This document shows positions 43,228 through 51,488 of a DNA stretch of 64,000 bases, in pieces (position 1 is the stretch's first letter; each line of letters starts with the position of its first letter). Made by a program: the position numbers and the translations under genes. The stretch is from contig JAMCST010000011.1 in the NCBI GenBank assembly GCA_023380935.1, forward strand, positions 62,001 to 126,000, read 5' to 3'. The notes below the pieces were generated by a model. The model was not told the origin of the DNA, searched no databases, and worked only from the letters and a program-made list of their open reading frames with translations. This stretch comes from Patescibacteria group bacterium. Lineage in GTDB: Bacteria; Patescibacteriota; Microgenomatia; UBA1406; GWC2-37-13.

Positions 43228-44271
43228 TTAAACCATCACGTAGCGCGCCGCCTTGGTGCTGCCGATTTTCCTAATCAGATTTTTTTTGACCAGATCCTGG
43301 ATGTCGCGCAGCACCGTATCCTCGGATACCGCCGGAAATAGGGTTAAGAAAGACTGGTTTTGCATATAACCGACTTCCTGGATATACTCGACAATCTTCA
43401 CCTGACGTTCGGTCAGGTAAATCTGGCGGCCGCCGAACCGCTCTTTCATCTTGACGTCACGGGACAGCTTTAGCACCTTTTCCTTGATCTTTTCGAACTC
43501 GATCGCGCCGCCGCCGGTAAAGTATTCCAACCAAGCACTTAGGTCGCCGGCCGAAGCTTTTTGCAGGTTTTCGTAATAACTGACCGCGTCCCGGTCGTAA
43601 TATTCTTCCAGAGAAAAAAAACGCCGGATATCGTAGCCGCCCAGCATTAAGATCAAGGTGGCCACCGAGCGCGACACCCGGCCGTTGCCGTCGATAAACG
43701 GGTGAATCCGCACCATCTCATGGTGGGCAATCCCGGCCTTGAGCACCGGATGGATCTCGTCCTTCCCTACCCGATTGACCCAGTAGATAAATTCGCGCAT
43801 CAAAAACGGCACCTCAATGGCCGGTGGCGGTCGGAACGTCACCGCGCCGGTCTGGGAGTTGCGGATGATCACCTGTTTATGGCGGTATTCCCCGGCCTGA
43901 TCCTGAGTCAAAATCTTGGCGACGATAATGCGATGGAGTTTTTTAATCAACGGTTCGGTGATTTTGTCGATCTGGCGCTGCGCCTCTTCGTCAATCGCCT
44001 CAATCACCCGACGGTAGTTGATGATCTCTTGGATGTCGCGCGGCCGGCCGATCACCGTTTTACCCAACAACACGTCTTTGGCTTCGTCCTTGTGCAGACG
44101 ATTGCCTTCGATATGGGTACCGTGATAAGCGGAACGAACAATCGCGTCTTCCTTGAATTGTTTCTCCCACAACGGCAGCAACGGAGCGTGGCGGATCACC
44201 TCTTCGGCCGCTTCAATCTGGGCAATGTTGCTAAGAATTTTATTGGTGATCTGGAATTTGGGCGCGAACAT
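43228..44271 (-). CDS. Fic-family protein with N-terminal inhibitory helix and C-terminal wHTH
   Basis: This 347-residue Fic enzyme has the complete motif HPFIDGNGRVSR at residues 190-201, so it should be able to transfer AMP (or another group) to a hydroxyl side chain. GTHIEGNRL near residue 52 fits the (S/T)xxxE(G/N) inhibitory helix, placing it in the self-inhibited class II. The C-terminal 70 residues (LTERQVKIVEYIQEVGYM...) form a winged helix. Such Fic-wHTH proteins are common in bacteria; targets are unknown and no antitoxin gene is adjacent. Confidence 0.9.
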   Translation of the reverse strand: MFAPKFQITNKILSNIAQIEAAEEVIRHAPLLPLWEKQFKEDAIVRSAYHGTHIEGNRLHKDEAKDVLLGKTVIGRPRDIQEIINYRRVIEAIDEEAQRQIDKITEPLIKKLHRIIVAKILTQDQAGEYRHKQVIIRNSQTGAVTFRPPPAIEVPFLMREFIYWVNRVGKDEIHPVLKAGIAHHEMVRIHPFIDGNGRVSRSVATLILMLGGYDIRRFFSLEEYYDRDAVSYYENLQKASAGDLSAWLEYFTGGGAIEFEKIKEKVLKLSRDVKMKERFGGRQIYLTERQVKIVEYIQEVGYMQNQSFLTLFPAVSEDTVLRDIQDLVKKNLIRKIGSTKAARYVMV

Positions 44272-44293
44272 GTAATGTTATTATAACAAAGCA

Positions 44294-45007
44294 TCAGGCA
44301 CCAAAACGGCGTTGACGACCGAGGTAGTCGGCAATACATTGATCAAAATCGGCGGCGGTGAAGTCGGGAAATAACTTGTCGACAAACGCGTATTCGCTGT
44401 ACTGTGACTGCCATAACATAAAGCCTGAAGTGCGCTGCTGGGCGCTGGTGCGGATAATCAGATCCGGTTCGGGTTGGGGCAGGTCTTTGGTGTCCAAGTA
44501 ACGATCCAGACCGTTCTTCTCCAAATCACGCCCCCCTAGGTTGCCCTTTTCCAGTTTACTGATTGCCCTGATGACCTCGTCCCGGCCGCCGTAGTCCAGG
44601 GCGATTGCCAGGTAATGGCGCCGGAAGGCCCGGGTTTTTTCCTCGGCGTCGCTGATCTTTTTTTTCAGCGTCGGCGGCAGCCGGTCTTTTCTGCCCAGGT
44701 GGACAATCCGCACCTGGTCGACCAACGCCTCACGCAGGTGAAGACTGATGGCCCGCTCAAATAAACCCATGAGGTGGTTAACCTCGCCGGCGGCCCGCTT
44801 CCAGTTTTCGGTGGAAAAGGCCCAGTAGGTAAGTATCTTAATTCCCATCCGGCGGGCGTGCTTGGCAAGCTGGTTGGCCCGGTCATAGCCGCGCTGATGT
44901 CCGACCAGGGCCGGTAAATGATGCTTTTTGGCCCAGCGCCGGTTGCCGTCGGGAATCACGGCCACGTGAACCGGCAAACGCACGTCGCCCTTGGTTGATT
45001 TTTCCAT
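44294..45007 (-). CDS. uppS: Isoprenyl (undecaprenyl) diphosphate synthase, cis-prenyltransferase
   Basis: This 237-residue enzyme condenses IPP onto farnesyl/geranyl diphosphate to make the C50-C55 lipid carrier. The catalytic Asp is in VIPDGNRRWAKKH; bacterial enzymes mostly read MDGNGRWA, while IPDGNRRWA is commoner in archaea. Other blocks are YWAFSTENWKR, ALDYGGRDE and the substrate loop DLIIRTSAQQR, where the usual Gly-Glu is Ala-Gln. It lies on the same strand just beyond the isoprenoid operon, separated by two plus-strand pilin-like genes. Confidence 0.92.
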   Translation of the reverse strand: MEKSTKGDVRLPVHVAVIPDGNRRWAKKHHLPALVGHQRGYDRANQLAKHARRMGIKILTYWAFSTENWKRAAGEVNHLMGLFERAISLHLREALVDQVRIVHLGRKDRLPPTLKKKISDAEEKTRAFRRHYLAIALDYGGRDEVIRAISKLEKGNLGGRDLEKNGLDRYLDTKDLPQPEPDLIIRTSAQQRTSGFMLWQSQYSEYAFVDKLFPDFTAADFDQCIADYLGRQRRFGA

Positions 45008-45035
45008 TAAGGATGATTGAATTGCTGTATTTAAG

Positions 45036-45064
45036 TTGACATTATAGCTAATTTCTCATAAACT
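45036..45064 (+). promoter_or_regulatory. Promoter of the two pilin-like genes
   Basis: TTGACA (45036-45041), 17-nt spacer, TAAACT (45059-45064), ATG at 45071 after 6 nt; expected leaderless. Confidence 0.65.
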
Positions 45065-45070
45065 GGAAAT

Positions 45071-45352
45071 ATGCAAATTAACCCGACCACCTTTGCTCCG
45101 GCTCGGTTTGCCAACCTTGCCTCGATCGCCAACCTGATCATTCCCATCCTTATGGTCGGCGCGGCCATTATTTTTTTAGTAATGGTGATCCGCGCCGCTT
45201 TTTCTTATCTGATGGCCAGCGGCAATCCGGAAAACATCAAAAAAGCCCAAAAAGCCCTGAGCTTTGCCGTGGTCGGACTGGTACTGGTAATTTTGGCCTA
45301 TACTATAATCAAGGTGATTGCTTTTGTATTTAATATTTCCCTGTTCTTTTAA
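45071..45352 (+). CDS. TrbC/VirB2-like (T4SS pilin family) membrane protein
   Basis: This 93-residue protein has two long transmembrane helices, LIIPILMVGAAIIFLVMVI and FAVVGLVLVILAYTIIKVIA, joined by SGNPENIKKAQKALS, the loop signature shared with the other pilin-like proteins of the window. Its promoter lies 6 nt upstream. The next gene of the same family starts 2 nt after the stop. Role by family: subunit of a pilus or secretion-like envelope structure; not proven in CPR. Confidence 0.72.
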   Translation: MQINPTTFAPARFANLASIANLIIPILMVGAAIIFLVMVIRAAFSYLMASGNPENIKKAQKALSFAVVGLVLVILAYTIIKVIAFVFNISLFF

Positions 45353-45354
45353 CG

Positions 45355-45723
45355 ATGAAGTTGGCCGCAGACATCAAGGATATTTTTGGCACGGTTAACC
45401 CGCCGGCCGGCACGCCAGGCGGCGGCGATCCGATTGCCGGCATCGGCAAGGTGTTTTCGGTAGCGATCCAGTTTGTCCTCATCCTCGCCGCCGTCCTGGT
45501 ATTGGTCCAGCTGGTGGTGGCGGCCATCGAATGGATCGTTTCCAGCGGCGAAAAGGAAAAGCTGCTCAAGGCCCAGAACAAAATCATGAACGCGGTGGTC
45601 GGACTGCTCTTTATTTTTGTTGCTTTTACCGTGTTTTCGGTAATCGTTAACGTTGTGCTGGGCGGAAAAATCATCCAGTGCACTCCGGACGGCTGCAGCT
45701 TTGACCTGCCGCAGTTAAAATAA
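45355..45723 (+). CDS. TrbC/VirB2-like (T4SS pilin family) membrane protein
   Basis: This 122-residue protein has an N-terminal polar Gly/Pro-rich part, then two helices, FVLILAAVLVLVQLVVAAIE and AVVGLLFIFVAFTVFSVIV, with SSGEKEKLLKAQNKI between them. A short C-terminal tail has two Cys (CTPDGCSFD), which suggests a disulfide outside. It is the partner of 45071-45352. The end overlaps the convergent mvaD by 9 nt. Confidence 0.72.
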   Translation: MKLAADIKDIFGTVNPPAGTPGGGDPIAGIGKVFSVAIQFVLILAAVLVLVQLVVAAIEWIVSSGEKEKLLKAQNKIMNAVVGLLFIFVAFTVFSVIVNVVLGGKIIQCTPDGCSFDLPQLK

Positions 45724-46689
45724 GTGGTGATCCGTCAACCTGGTTCCTCCGGTTGGATAGTTAACTACATAGTTGATCAAACCGATTTGTTTTAGTTTGG
45801 TTTTGACGGCAATTTGCCCTGTCGGTTGACAGATGAGGTGGACGCTCGCCCCGGCGTCGATGGTAAAATACACCGGCAAACCCTCCTGGCGCCACCGCCA
45901 CACCGCCTGAATGATCTCCACGGTTTTGGGAGACCAGTAAAACAACGGCGGGGCCGAGGTCATCATCACCGTGTGCAGTTCCAGCGCCTCGGTCTCTATC
46001 AACTCACCAAAACGAGGGAAATCGCGCGTTTTGATATACGATTTAAGCCGGGTGTTTTTATTGTCCATACCGGCCAGCCGGGTGCGAAAAAACGGACTGG
46101 TCCAAACCAAACGCTGGCCGGCGCTGGTGGGGATCTTCTTGGCACCGGCGCCTACCATTACCGCAATATCCAACAACCGCCAGTGATCGGCCGGAAAAAG
46201 CGTTTCGGCGTACGAGGTGGCGCTCGATCTGCCTTTTTTCCACTCGACAAATCCGGCCGGGATCGAACGGCAAGCCGAACCCGATCCGAGACGGGCCATG
46301 ATCGATAGTTCTTTTTCCGATAACATCAGCCCGGCCGCGCTGGTGGCGGCCACGGTCAACGCGGCAAAACCCGAGGCCGAAGACGCCAGGCCGGCCGATT
46401 TGTCAAAGTTGTTCACCGACTCCACCCGGGCAAAGCTGGCCGATCCGGATCGATGACGAACCTGGTCAAGAAAACCCACCACCCGCTCGGCTTCTCGTCG
46501 TTCGTTGGTACCGTCGATCACCACCGTGTCTTGGCGATACTGTTGGGAAAACTCCACTGTCGTGGTAGTAAACAGGTGACTGAGGTTCATGGAAATGCTG
46601 CTATTAGTTGGCAAACGCAGCTTTTCGTCACGCTTCCCCCAGTATTTGATAAAGGCGATGTTCGATGGTGCAATCGCAGTGGTTTTCAC
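45715..46689 (-). CDS. mvaD: Diphosphomevalonate decarboxylase
   Basis: This GHMP-fold enzyme (324 residues) converts mevalonate 5-diphosphate to isopentenyl diphosphate with ATP. Signatures: APSNIAFIKYWGKRD at the start, LPTNSSISMNL, the ATP loop KSAGLASSASGFAAL, GSGSACRSIPAGFVEW and FTIDAGASVHL with the catalytic Asp. The start is GTG at 46689, overlapping the upstream stop as GTGA. It is the last gene of the combined isoprenoid operon. Some family members decarboxylate mevalonate monophosphate instead, which matters because no ordinary phosphomevalonate kinase is evident. Confidence 0.92.
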   Translation of the reverse strand: MKTTAIAPSNIAFIKYWGKRDEKLRLPTNSSISMNLSHLFTTTTVEFSQQYRQDTVVIDGTNERREAERVVGFLDQVRHRSGSASFARVESVNNFDKSAGLASSASGFAALTVAATSAAGLMLSEKELSIMARLGSGSACRSIPAGFVEWKKGRSSATSYAETLFPADHWRLLDIAVMVGAGAKKIPTSAGQRLVWTSPFFRTRLAGMDNKNTRLKSYIKTRDFPRFGELIETEALELHTVMMTSAPPLFYWSPKTVEIIQAVWRWRQEGLPVYFTIDAGASVHLICQPTGQIAVKTKLKQIGLINYVVNYPTGGTRLTDHHLF

Positions 46690-47186
46690 GCAATGAGTTT
46701 AAGGATTTTTAGCGTGTTAATGCTACCCGGAGTGATTTTGTCGGCCATTTTTCCCAACTGGTCCGGAAGGAAAAAATCAACCGACTCTACCTCGGTTTTA
46801 TCCAACCGGTACTCGCCCTGATATTGACAGGTGTAGATGGAGGTCATCTCGCCTTCCCGGTGATTACGAAAAATGGTTTTGGTGACAAACTTGAGCGGCA
46901 GCGTTACCCCGATTTCTTCCTTAGCTTCACGCAAGGCTGCCTGGCGGTAGGTTTCCCCCGGTTTGACATGACCGGCTACGGACAAACCATAATAGCCGGG
47001 ATAGGTGTCCTTCAATCGGCTACGTTTCTGCAGCATTACCCGTTTTTGTTTGTCGAAGATTACGATATCCACCGCCCGGTGAATCAGGTCGGGCCGGTGA
47101 TGACAGAGGTCACGGTCAAAGTATCCGATAAGTTTGTCGGCCTCGTCCACCACGACAAACGGTTCTTTTTTATTATCTTTGGGCAT
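46686..47186 (-). CDS. IDI-like NUDIX protein
   Basis: This 166-residue NUDIX protein has a complete box (GHVKPGETYRQAALREAK then EEIGV). The context, HRAVDIVIFDKQKRVMLQKR, the WPG-like YPGYYGLSVAGH and NHREGEMTSIYTCQY, resembles type I isopentenyl-diphosphate isomerase. In true IDI-1 the residue before Gly-His is the catalytic Cys (VCGH); here it is Ala (VAGH). So it may be an IDI-like NUDIX hydrolase of the YfcD group or an altered isomerase. Its place between mevalonate kinase and mvaD, coupled to mvaD by GTGA, favours a role in isoprenoid metabolism. Confidence 0.75.
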   Translation of the reverse strand: MPKDNKKEPFVVVDEADKLIGYFDRDLCHHRPDLIHRAVDIVIFDKQKRVMLQKRSRLKDTYPGYYGLSVAGHVKPGETYRQAALREAKEEIGVTLPLKFVTKTIFRNHREGEMTSIYTCQYQGEYRLDKTEVESVDFFLPDQLGKMADKITPGSINTLKILKLIA

Positions 47187-47188
47187 GG

Positions 47189-48106
47189 TTATGGTTCTAA
47201 CTTGACTCCGGCAGCATGGTTGGCCACCGGGATCAGTTCACCGCCGGCAGCGCTGATCGCCTGTTCCACTGCTTGTCTAGTCGTCTTTGTTACCAGAGCA
47301 ATCATGCAGTCGCCGCCGCCCGCCCCGGATAGCTTGGCACCCAATGCGCCCGCCTCAAGCGCCCGTGCAATCATCGTGTCAAGTTTGGGGATACTGACGC
47401 CCAACTGTGCCAACAAGCGCTGGTTTTCGGTCATCAGTCGACCAACCCGGCGGTAATCGGCTTTTTCCAGCGCCGACCGCGCCTGCTCTACCAATACGGC
47501 AATCTCGGAAAAAATCCGGCGCATCTGCACACGGCGGTGGCGAAACGCTTCGCTGACTTTACGGATATAAAACGGCGTGTCGGCCTTCACCCCCGAATAA
47601 CCGACCACCAGATCCAAAGGCTGTCTCGTTGCTACCGGGATAATGACTTTGCCTCCGGTCACAAAGTAGAGCGTTTTTCCGTAAGTAGCTACAGCAATGT
47701 CAAAACCCGATCCCACTCCCTGGATACGCAGATTAACCCGGTAGCTTAGGTCAAAGATCTGACGGGCGTCCAAATCCTGACCAAATAACCGACCCAGCGC
47801 TTTGAAGGTGGCCACTGTCACGGCCGACGACGAACCCAAACCGACCCGGTGGGAAAAATCCCCGTTGGTTTTGATGCGCACGGCTTGATTGATCTTAAAC
47901 CGCTTCTTGAAATAGGCTAACGATTCCAATACAAACCGGCTTTCTTTAACCTGGGGAGCGATAATTTCGTCCTCGCTGGCCGTGATTCTCTCCGCCTCGA
48001 CATACAGGCGCTTGTCCACCGCCGTGACCAGACAGGGATATCCGTAAACCACCGCATGCTCTCCGAACAACATCAACTTCCCTGGCGCCGAAACCTTAAT
48101 CGTCAT
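47189..48106 (-). CDS. mvk: Mevalonate kinase
   Basis: This GHMP kinase of 305 residues phosphorylates mevalonate at O5. N-terminal VSAPGKLMLFGEHAVVYGYP is the mevalonate kinase signature; the ATP loop is RVGLGSSSAVTVA, GVGSGFDIAVATYG carries the catalytic Asp, and LSGAGGGDCMIAL is motif 3. The start overlaps the upstream GHMP gene as ATGA, and the stop is 2 nt before the NUDIX gene. It is the first recognisable mevalonate-pathway step in the operon. Confidence 0.92.
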   Translation of the reverse strand: MTIKVSAPGKLMLFGEHAVVYGYPCLVTAVDKRLYVEAERITASEDEIIAPQVKESRFVLESLAYFKKRFKINQAVRIKTNGDFSHRVGLGSSSAVTVATFKALGRLFGQDLDARQIFDLSYRVNLRIQGVGSGFDIAVATYGKTLYFVTGGKVIIPVATRQPLDLVVGYSGVKADTPFYIRKVSEAFRHRRVQMRRIFSEIAVLVEQARSALEKADYRRVGRLMTENQRLLAQLGVSIPKLDTMIARALEAGALGAKLSGAGGGDCMIALVTKTTRQAVEQAISAAGGELIPVANHAAGVKLEP

Positions 48107-49047
48107 AATTGCACCGATTCCTTTCTTAACCCTGTATCCGACTGACGCAACCGATAACAGGGCCAGCGTCTGGCTCGACAGGCCGCTTCTAGCGGCTTAC
48201 CGTCCTTGGCCAAAAACAACAGAAAACCAGATCCGGACCGACGGCCGCCGCTGCCGCTGATCTTGCCTGTTCCCCAGGACCGCAGCGTATGCAGCATGGC
48301 TTTGGCCGACCGGGAAACCAGTCCTAAGCGCTCAAACATCGTTTCCTCTTCCTGCAGACAACGGGAAAATAAGGCGGGCTGGTCGGTTGCCAGCGCGACG
48401 ATCGTTTTCTTGGTGAGTTTTTCCATCTGATTGAGCCGCTGTTCGGTCAGACGCGGCACTCTATTATACAATTTTCCCAGCTCGGTCGCCATCTGGACCG
48501 GCGTTTCTTGCGCCATACCGCTATCAACGAGATAGAGCCGGTCGGCGATCGAACGCGGCATTTTCAGATTGAGACGGGAAATGGTTTTAAGAAAACCGAA
48601 TTCCTTACGACAGTAAAGCAGTCCTCCGAAACATAGCGTGCTTGAGTCGATTCCGGAGGCGCGGTTGTCGGTGCGTTTTTCGCATTGATAGGCCAACTGG
48701 TTTATCACTTCCGGAGGAAAGGGCTTGCGCCCGAAAAACTCCAGCAACGCGGCCACTGCCGTCACCCGCCGCGCTGTCGTCGACCCTAGCCGCCGGTCAA
48801 CCGGAGCCATGGATTTGATCTGATAACTGAACCGCCGGTCGTCAAACTTGATCCGCTGCTGTTTTAGGTACTGTCGGACGCAATCGACCACCAACGCCAC
48901 CGCTTGATTGCCAGCGGCTACGTCACTATCCCGAACCGTCAAACTCAACCGGAAATCAACCGCGGCCGCCAGCACCGGCTTGCCGTAGATCCAGCCAGGA
49001 GCACCGGAAAGCCAGACCCGGGTCGGAACCGAATAGGAAACGATCAT
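48103..49047 (-). CDS. Divergent GHMP-superfamily protein, candidate phosphomevalonate kinase
   Basis: This 314-residue protein has the GHMP layout but altered motifs. Motif 1 is VPTRVWLSGAPGWIYGKP (instead of APGKLMLFGEH), the ATP loop is RRLGSTTARRVTAVAAL (instead of GLGSSSA), and motif 3 is SGSGGRRSGSGFLLFLA. An ASGIDSST segment may hold the catalytic Asp. By position, immediately before mevalonate kinase and coupled to it, it is the best candidate for phosphomevalonate kinase or another mevalonate kinase-like step, but the sequence alone does not prove activity. Confidence 0.65.
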   Translation of the reverse strand: MIVSYSVPTRVWLSGAPGWIYGKPVLAAAVDFRLSLTVRDSDVAAGNQAVALVVDCVRQYLKQQRIKFDDRRFSYQIKSMAPVDRRLGSTTARRVTAVAALLEFFGRKPFPPEVINQLAYQCEKRTDNRASGIDSSTLCFGGLLYCRKEFGFLKTISRLNLKMPRSIADRLYLVDSGMAQETPVQMATELGKLYNRVPRLTEQRLNQMEKLTKKTIVALATDQPALFSRCLQEEETMFERLGLVSRSAKAMLHTLRSWGTGKISGSGGRRSGSGFLLFLAKDGKPLEAACRARRWPCYRLRQSDTGLRKESVQL

Positions 49048-49058
49048 AGTTAGGTATT

Positions 49059-50171
49059 TTACCTTATTTTGGCGATTTCCTCGATGTATCCTTTTTCCTG
49101 CAGGACGCGTTTCACCTCGGTCAGAAACACCGGCAGCGCATCCGCTTCTCTGACGGTTTTGATTACCCGCCCCTGTTTAATAATGGCCGCCTGGCGTTTT
49201 CCGCCGCACAGACCGATATCGGCAAAACGCGCTTCGCCCGGTCCGTTGACCACACAACCCATCACCGCCACCCGAATCGGCGCGTCGACCTTTGCGAGAG
49301 CCGCTTCTACCCGGCGAGCCAGCCCGATCAGGTTGATCTCGGTGCGACCGCAGGTGGGACAGGCAATCAGTTCTACGCCTTTTTGTCTGAGTTTGAGCGC
49401 CTTTAACATTTCCCAGGCTACCCGCACCTGTTCTTTAGGATCGGCGCTAATCGATACTCTGATGGTATCGCCTACGCCCATCGCCAAGATCGAGCCGATC
49501 CCGACGGCGCTCTTGACGATTCCCGACCAGGACGGACCGGCCTCGGTAATCCCGACATGCAGGGGGTAACGATAACGCTGCGCGAACAGTAAATATGCCT
49601 GCCGGGTTGTCTGGACATCCGACCCTTTAAGAGAAACAACTATGTCGGAAAAATTCAGTTCCTCGCAGATTTTAATCTGGCGGGCGGCCGACTCCAGCAT
49701 GACGCGCGCGATCCCGAACCGGCCGTATTGTTGCAGCAGGTCCTTTTCCAGCGAACCCATGTTGATGCCGATGCGTACCGGCAGATGTTGCCTTTGACAG
49801 GCCTTGATCACGCTGACTACCTTATCCCGGTTGCCGATATTCCCCGGATTGATCCTGATTTTGTCGACCCCTTGTTTTATGGCTTCCAGCGCGATCTGGT
49901 ATTGGAAATGGATATCGGCGACCAAAGGCAGGTTGATTTGTTTTTTAATCTCGCCCAGCGCGCGCGCCGACTCGATGTCGGGAACGGTGCAGCGGACGAT
50001 TTCACAGCCGGCTTTTTCCAGTTGATGAACCTGCCTTACGGTCGCGGCCACGTCTTTGGTTTTGGTCTGGGTCATCGACTGGACCGTGACGGGGTGGCCG
50101 CCGCCGATTTTGATTCTCCCGACTCGAACCACCCGAGTATGTTCCCTTTTAATCAGATTGTGTGTGTCCAT
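49059..50171 (-). CDS. ispG: 4-hydroxy-3-methylbut-2-enyl-diphosphate synthase
   Basis: This is the penultimate MEP-pathway enzyme (370 residues), a 4Fe-4S protein converting MEcPP to HMBPP. The N-terminal TIM barrel has IKIGGGHPVTVQSMTQTKT, LVADIHF and RINPGNIG; the cluster Cys lie in ACPTCGRTEI and VMGCVVNGPGEA. It overlaps the end of ispE by 19 nt, and the next gene downstream, a GHMP protein, follows after 11 nt. That is the join between the MEP and mevalonate halves of the operon. Confidence 0.96.
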   Translation of the reverse strand: MDTHNLIKREHTRVVRVGRIKIGGGHPVTVQSMTQTKTKDVAATVRQVHQLEKAGCEIVRCTVPDIESARALGEIKKQINLPLVADIHFQYQIALEAIKQGVDKIRINPGNIGNRDKVVSVIKACQRQHLPVRIGINMGSLEKDLLQQYGRFGIARVMLESAARQIKICEELNFSDIVVSLKGSDVQTTRQAYLLFAQRYRYPLHVGITEAGPSWSGIVKSAVGIGSILAMGVGDTIRVSISADPKEQVRVAWEMLKALKLRQKGVELIACPTCGRTEINLIGLARRVEAALAKVDAPIRVAVMGCVVNGPGEARFADIGLCGGKRQAAIIKQGRVIKTVREADALPVFLTEVKRVLQEKGYIEEIAKIR

Positions 50172-51010
50172 ATGGCTTGCGAATATTTATCAGTTAACTG
50201 CCGATAGGCGCGCCAAGCGGCGGACCGCGTCAAAAAAAACCCGGCCAGCGCCAGCCCCGACCCCAACAACAAGGTTTGTCTCGCTCCGGCATCGATCAGG
50301 TTGTGAGTGACCTGACGGAGACTAGGAAAGGCGGTAAAGGCGGCGTCGGAAAAGTCGTTAAATAGATGGTCGATGGTTTTTGACTTGTTTTTGATCTTGA
50401 CCGCCGCTTTGATTTCTTCCAACTCCTCAAGATGGCGACCGATCAAGTTAGGGTTGAGACGGCCGTACATCCAGGCGGTGGCCGGCTTTTCCGGTTCGGG
50501 AACAACGATAACCAACCACAACCTGGGCAGCCGGAAAGGTAAAGAAACAACCCGACCGCCGTCCCCTTCTATTTGACACAGGCCGCCCCGCAGACAGTAG
50601 TGAACGTCTTTTCCCAGTTGATCGGCCAGACGATCAAGGTCGATCCGACCCGGTCGATAACGCCATAGTTTGGTGAGCGCGGTCAGGGTAGCGGCCGCGT
50701 CACAGCTGCCGCCGGCCAAGCCGGCCTTAACCGGAATATTTTTTTTCAGGTTAATCTTGACGCCGAGATTTTCGTCACCCAACATATGCTTCAGCAATCG
50801 CGCCGCTTTAACTATTAAATTACCGTCGTGGTCGAGCCGGGGATCATCGCTGACCAGATCAATCGATTTATTTTGTCTGACAAAACGCAGTTCATCAAAC
50901 AGGTTAATCTGGCAGTTGAGAAACCTGACCGGAAACAGGCCGCTGGACAACCGGCGGGGCAACACATGAAGATTGAGATTTAACTTGGCGTAAGCCTTAA
51001 CTTTAAGCAT
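50153..51010 (-). CDS. ispE: 4-diphosphocytidyl-2-C-methyl-D-erythritol kinase
   Basis: This is the GHMP kinase of the MEP pathway, 285 residues from the ATG at 51010 (MLKVKAYAKLNLNLHV), which overlaps the ispF end by 8 nt; a longer in-frame start would run deep into ispF. The ATP loop reads PVKAGLAGGSCDAAATL (commonly GGGSSDAA), and LGKDVHYCLRGG carries the catalytic Asp. Motif 3 is TLLLGSGLALAGFF, less glycine-rich than usual. It phosphorylates CDP-ME at the 2-hydroxyl. Confidence 0.9.
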   Translation of the reverse strand: MLKVKAYAKLNLNLHVLPRRLSSGLFPVRFLNCQINLFDELRFVRQNKSIDLVSDDPRLDHDGNLIVKAARLLKHMLGDENLGVKINLKKNIPVKAGLAGGSCDAAATLTALTKLWRYRPGRIDLDRLADQLGKDVHYCLRGGLCQIEGDGGRVVSLPFRLPRLWLVIVVPEPEKPATAWMYGRLNPNLIGRHLEELEEIKAAVKIKNKSKTIDHLFNDFSDAAFTAFPSLRQVTHNLIDAGARQTLLLGSGLALAGFFLTRSAAWRAYRQLTDKYSQAIWTHTI

Positions 51011-51488
51011 CCTTTGCCAAATTGACAATTGACCAAGCCTGAACCCCATCGCCGCGGCCAAACGCCGTCAGATCCTCGCCTGAAGTAAAGGTAATCCCCA
51101 CCTGACCAACCCGCACATGCACCAATCGGGCAATCTCCACTTTAATTTTTTTTATCTGTGCCATGGTCAGTCTCGGCAACTTCGCCTCGACGCTGACCGC
51201 CAGGTTGACGACCCGGTAGCCGGAGGCGGCGACTTTTTCGTAAATATAAGTCAGGAATTTGCGGCTGTCTTTAATCCCTTGTTTCAGACACATGGAGTCG
51301 GCCCAGGTCCCGAGCGAGTCACCGCCGACCGCGGAACTGATGGCGTTACACAGACTATGTAAAATCACATCGCCGTCAGAGTTGGCCTGCAGACCGCCGG
51401 ACGATGCGAGCGTCACGCCACCCAATACCAGCGGTTTTTTTTCCCCGGCAAACCGGTGTGAGTCCTGACCGATCCCGACCTTATTCAT
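51003..51488 (-). CDS. ispF: 2-C-methyl-D-erythritol 2,4-cyclodiphosphate synthase
   Basis: This 161-residue trimeric zinc enzyme forms MEcPP from CDP-ME 2-phosphate. Zinc ligands are in GQDSHRF (Asp, His) and NSDGDVILHSLCNA (His); the C-terminal TSGEDLTAFGRGDGVQAW matches the CMP-binding/closing segment (usual form TTTExLGxxGRxEGI). It overlaps ispD by 8 nt, starting inside its last codons. Confidence 0.96.
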   Translation of the reverse strand: MNKVGIGQDSHRFAGEKKPLVLGGVTLASSGGLQANSDGDVILHSLCNAISSAVGGDSLGTWADSMCLKQGIKDSRKFLTYIYEKVAASGYRVVNLAVSVEAKLPRLTMAQIKKIKVEIARLVHVRVGQVGITFTSGEDLTAFGRGDGVQAWSIVNLAKDA

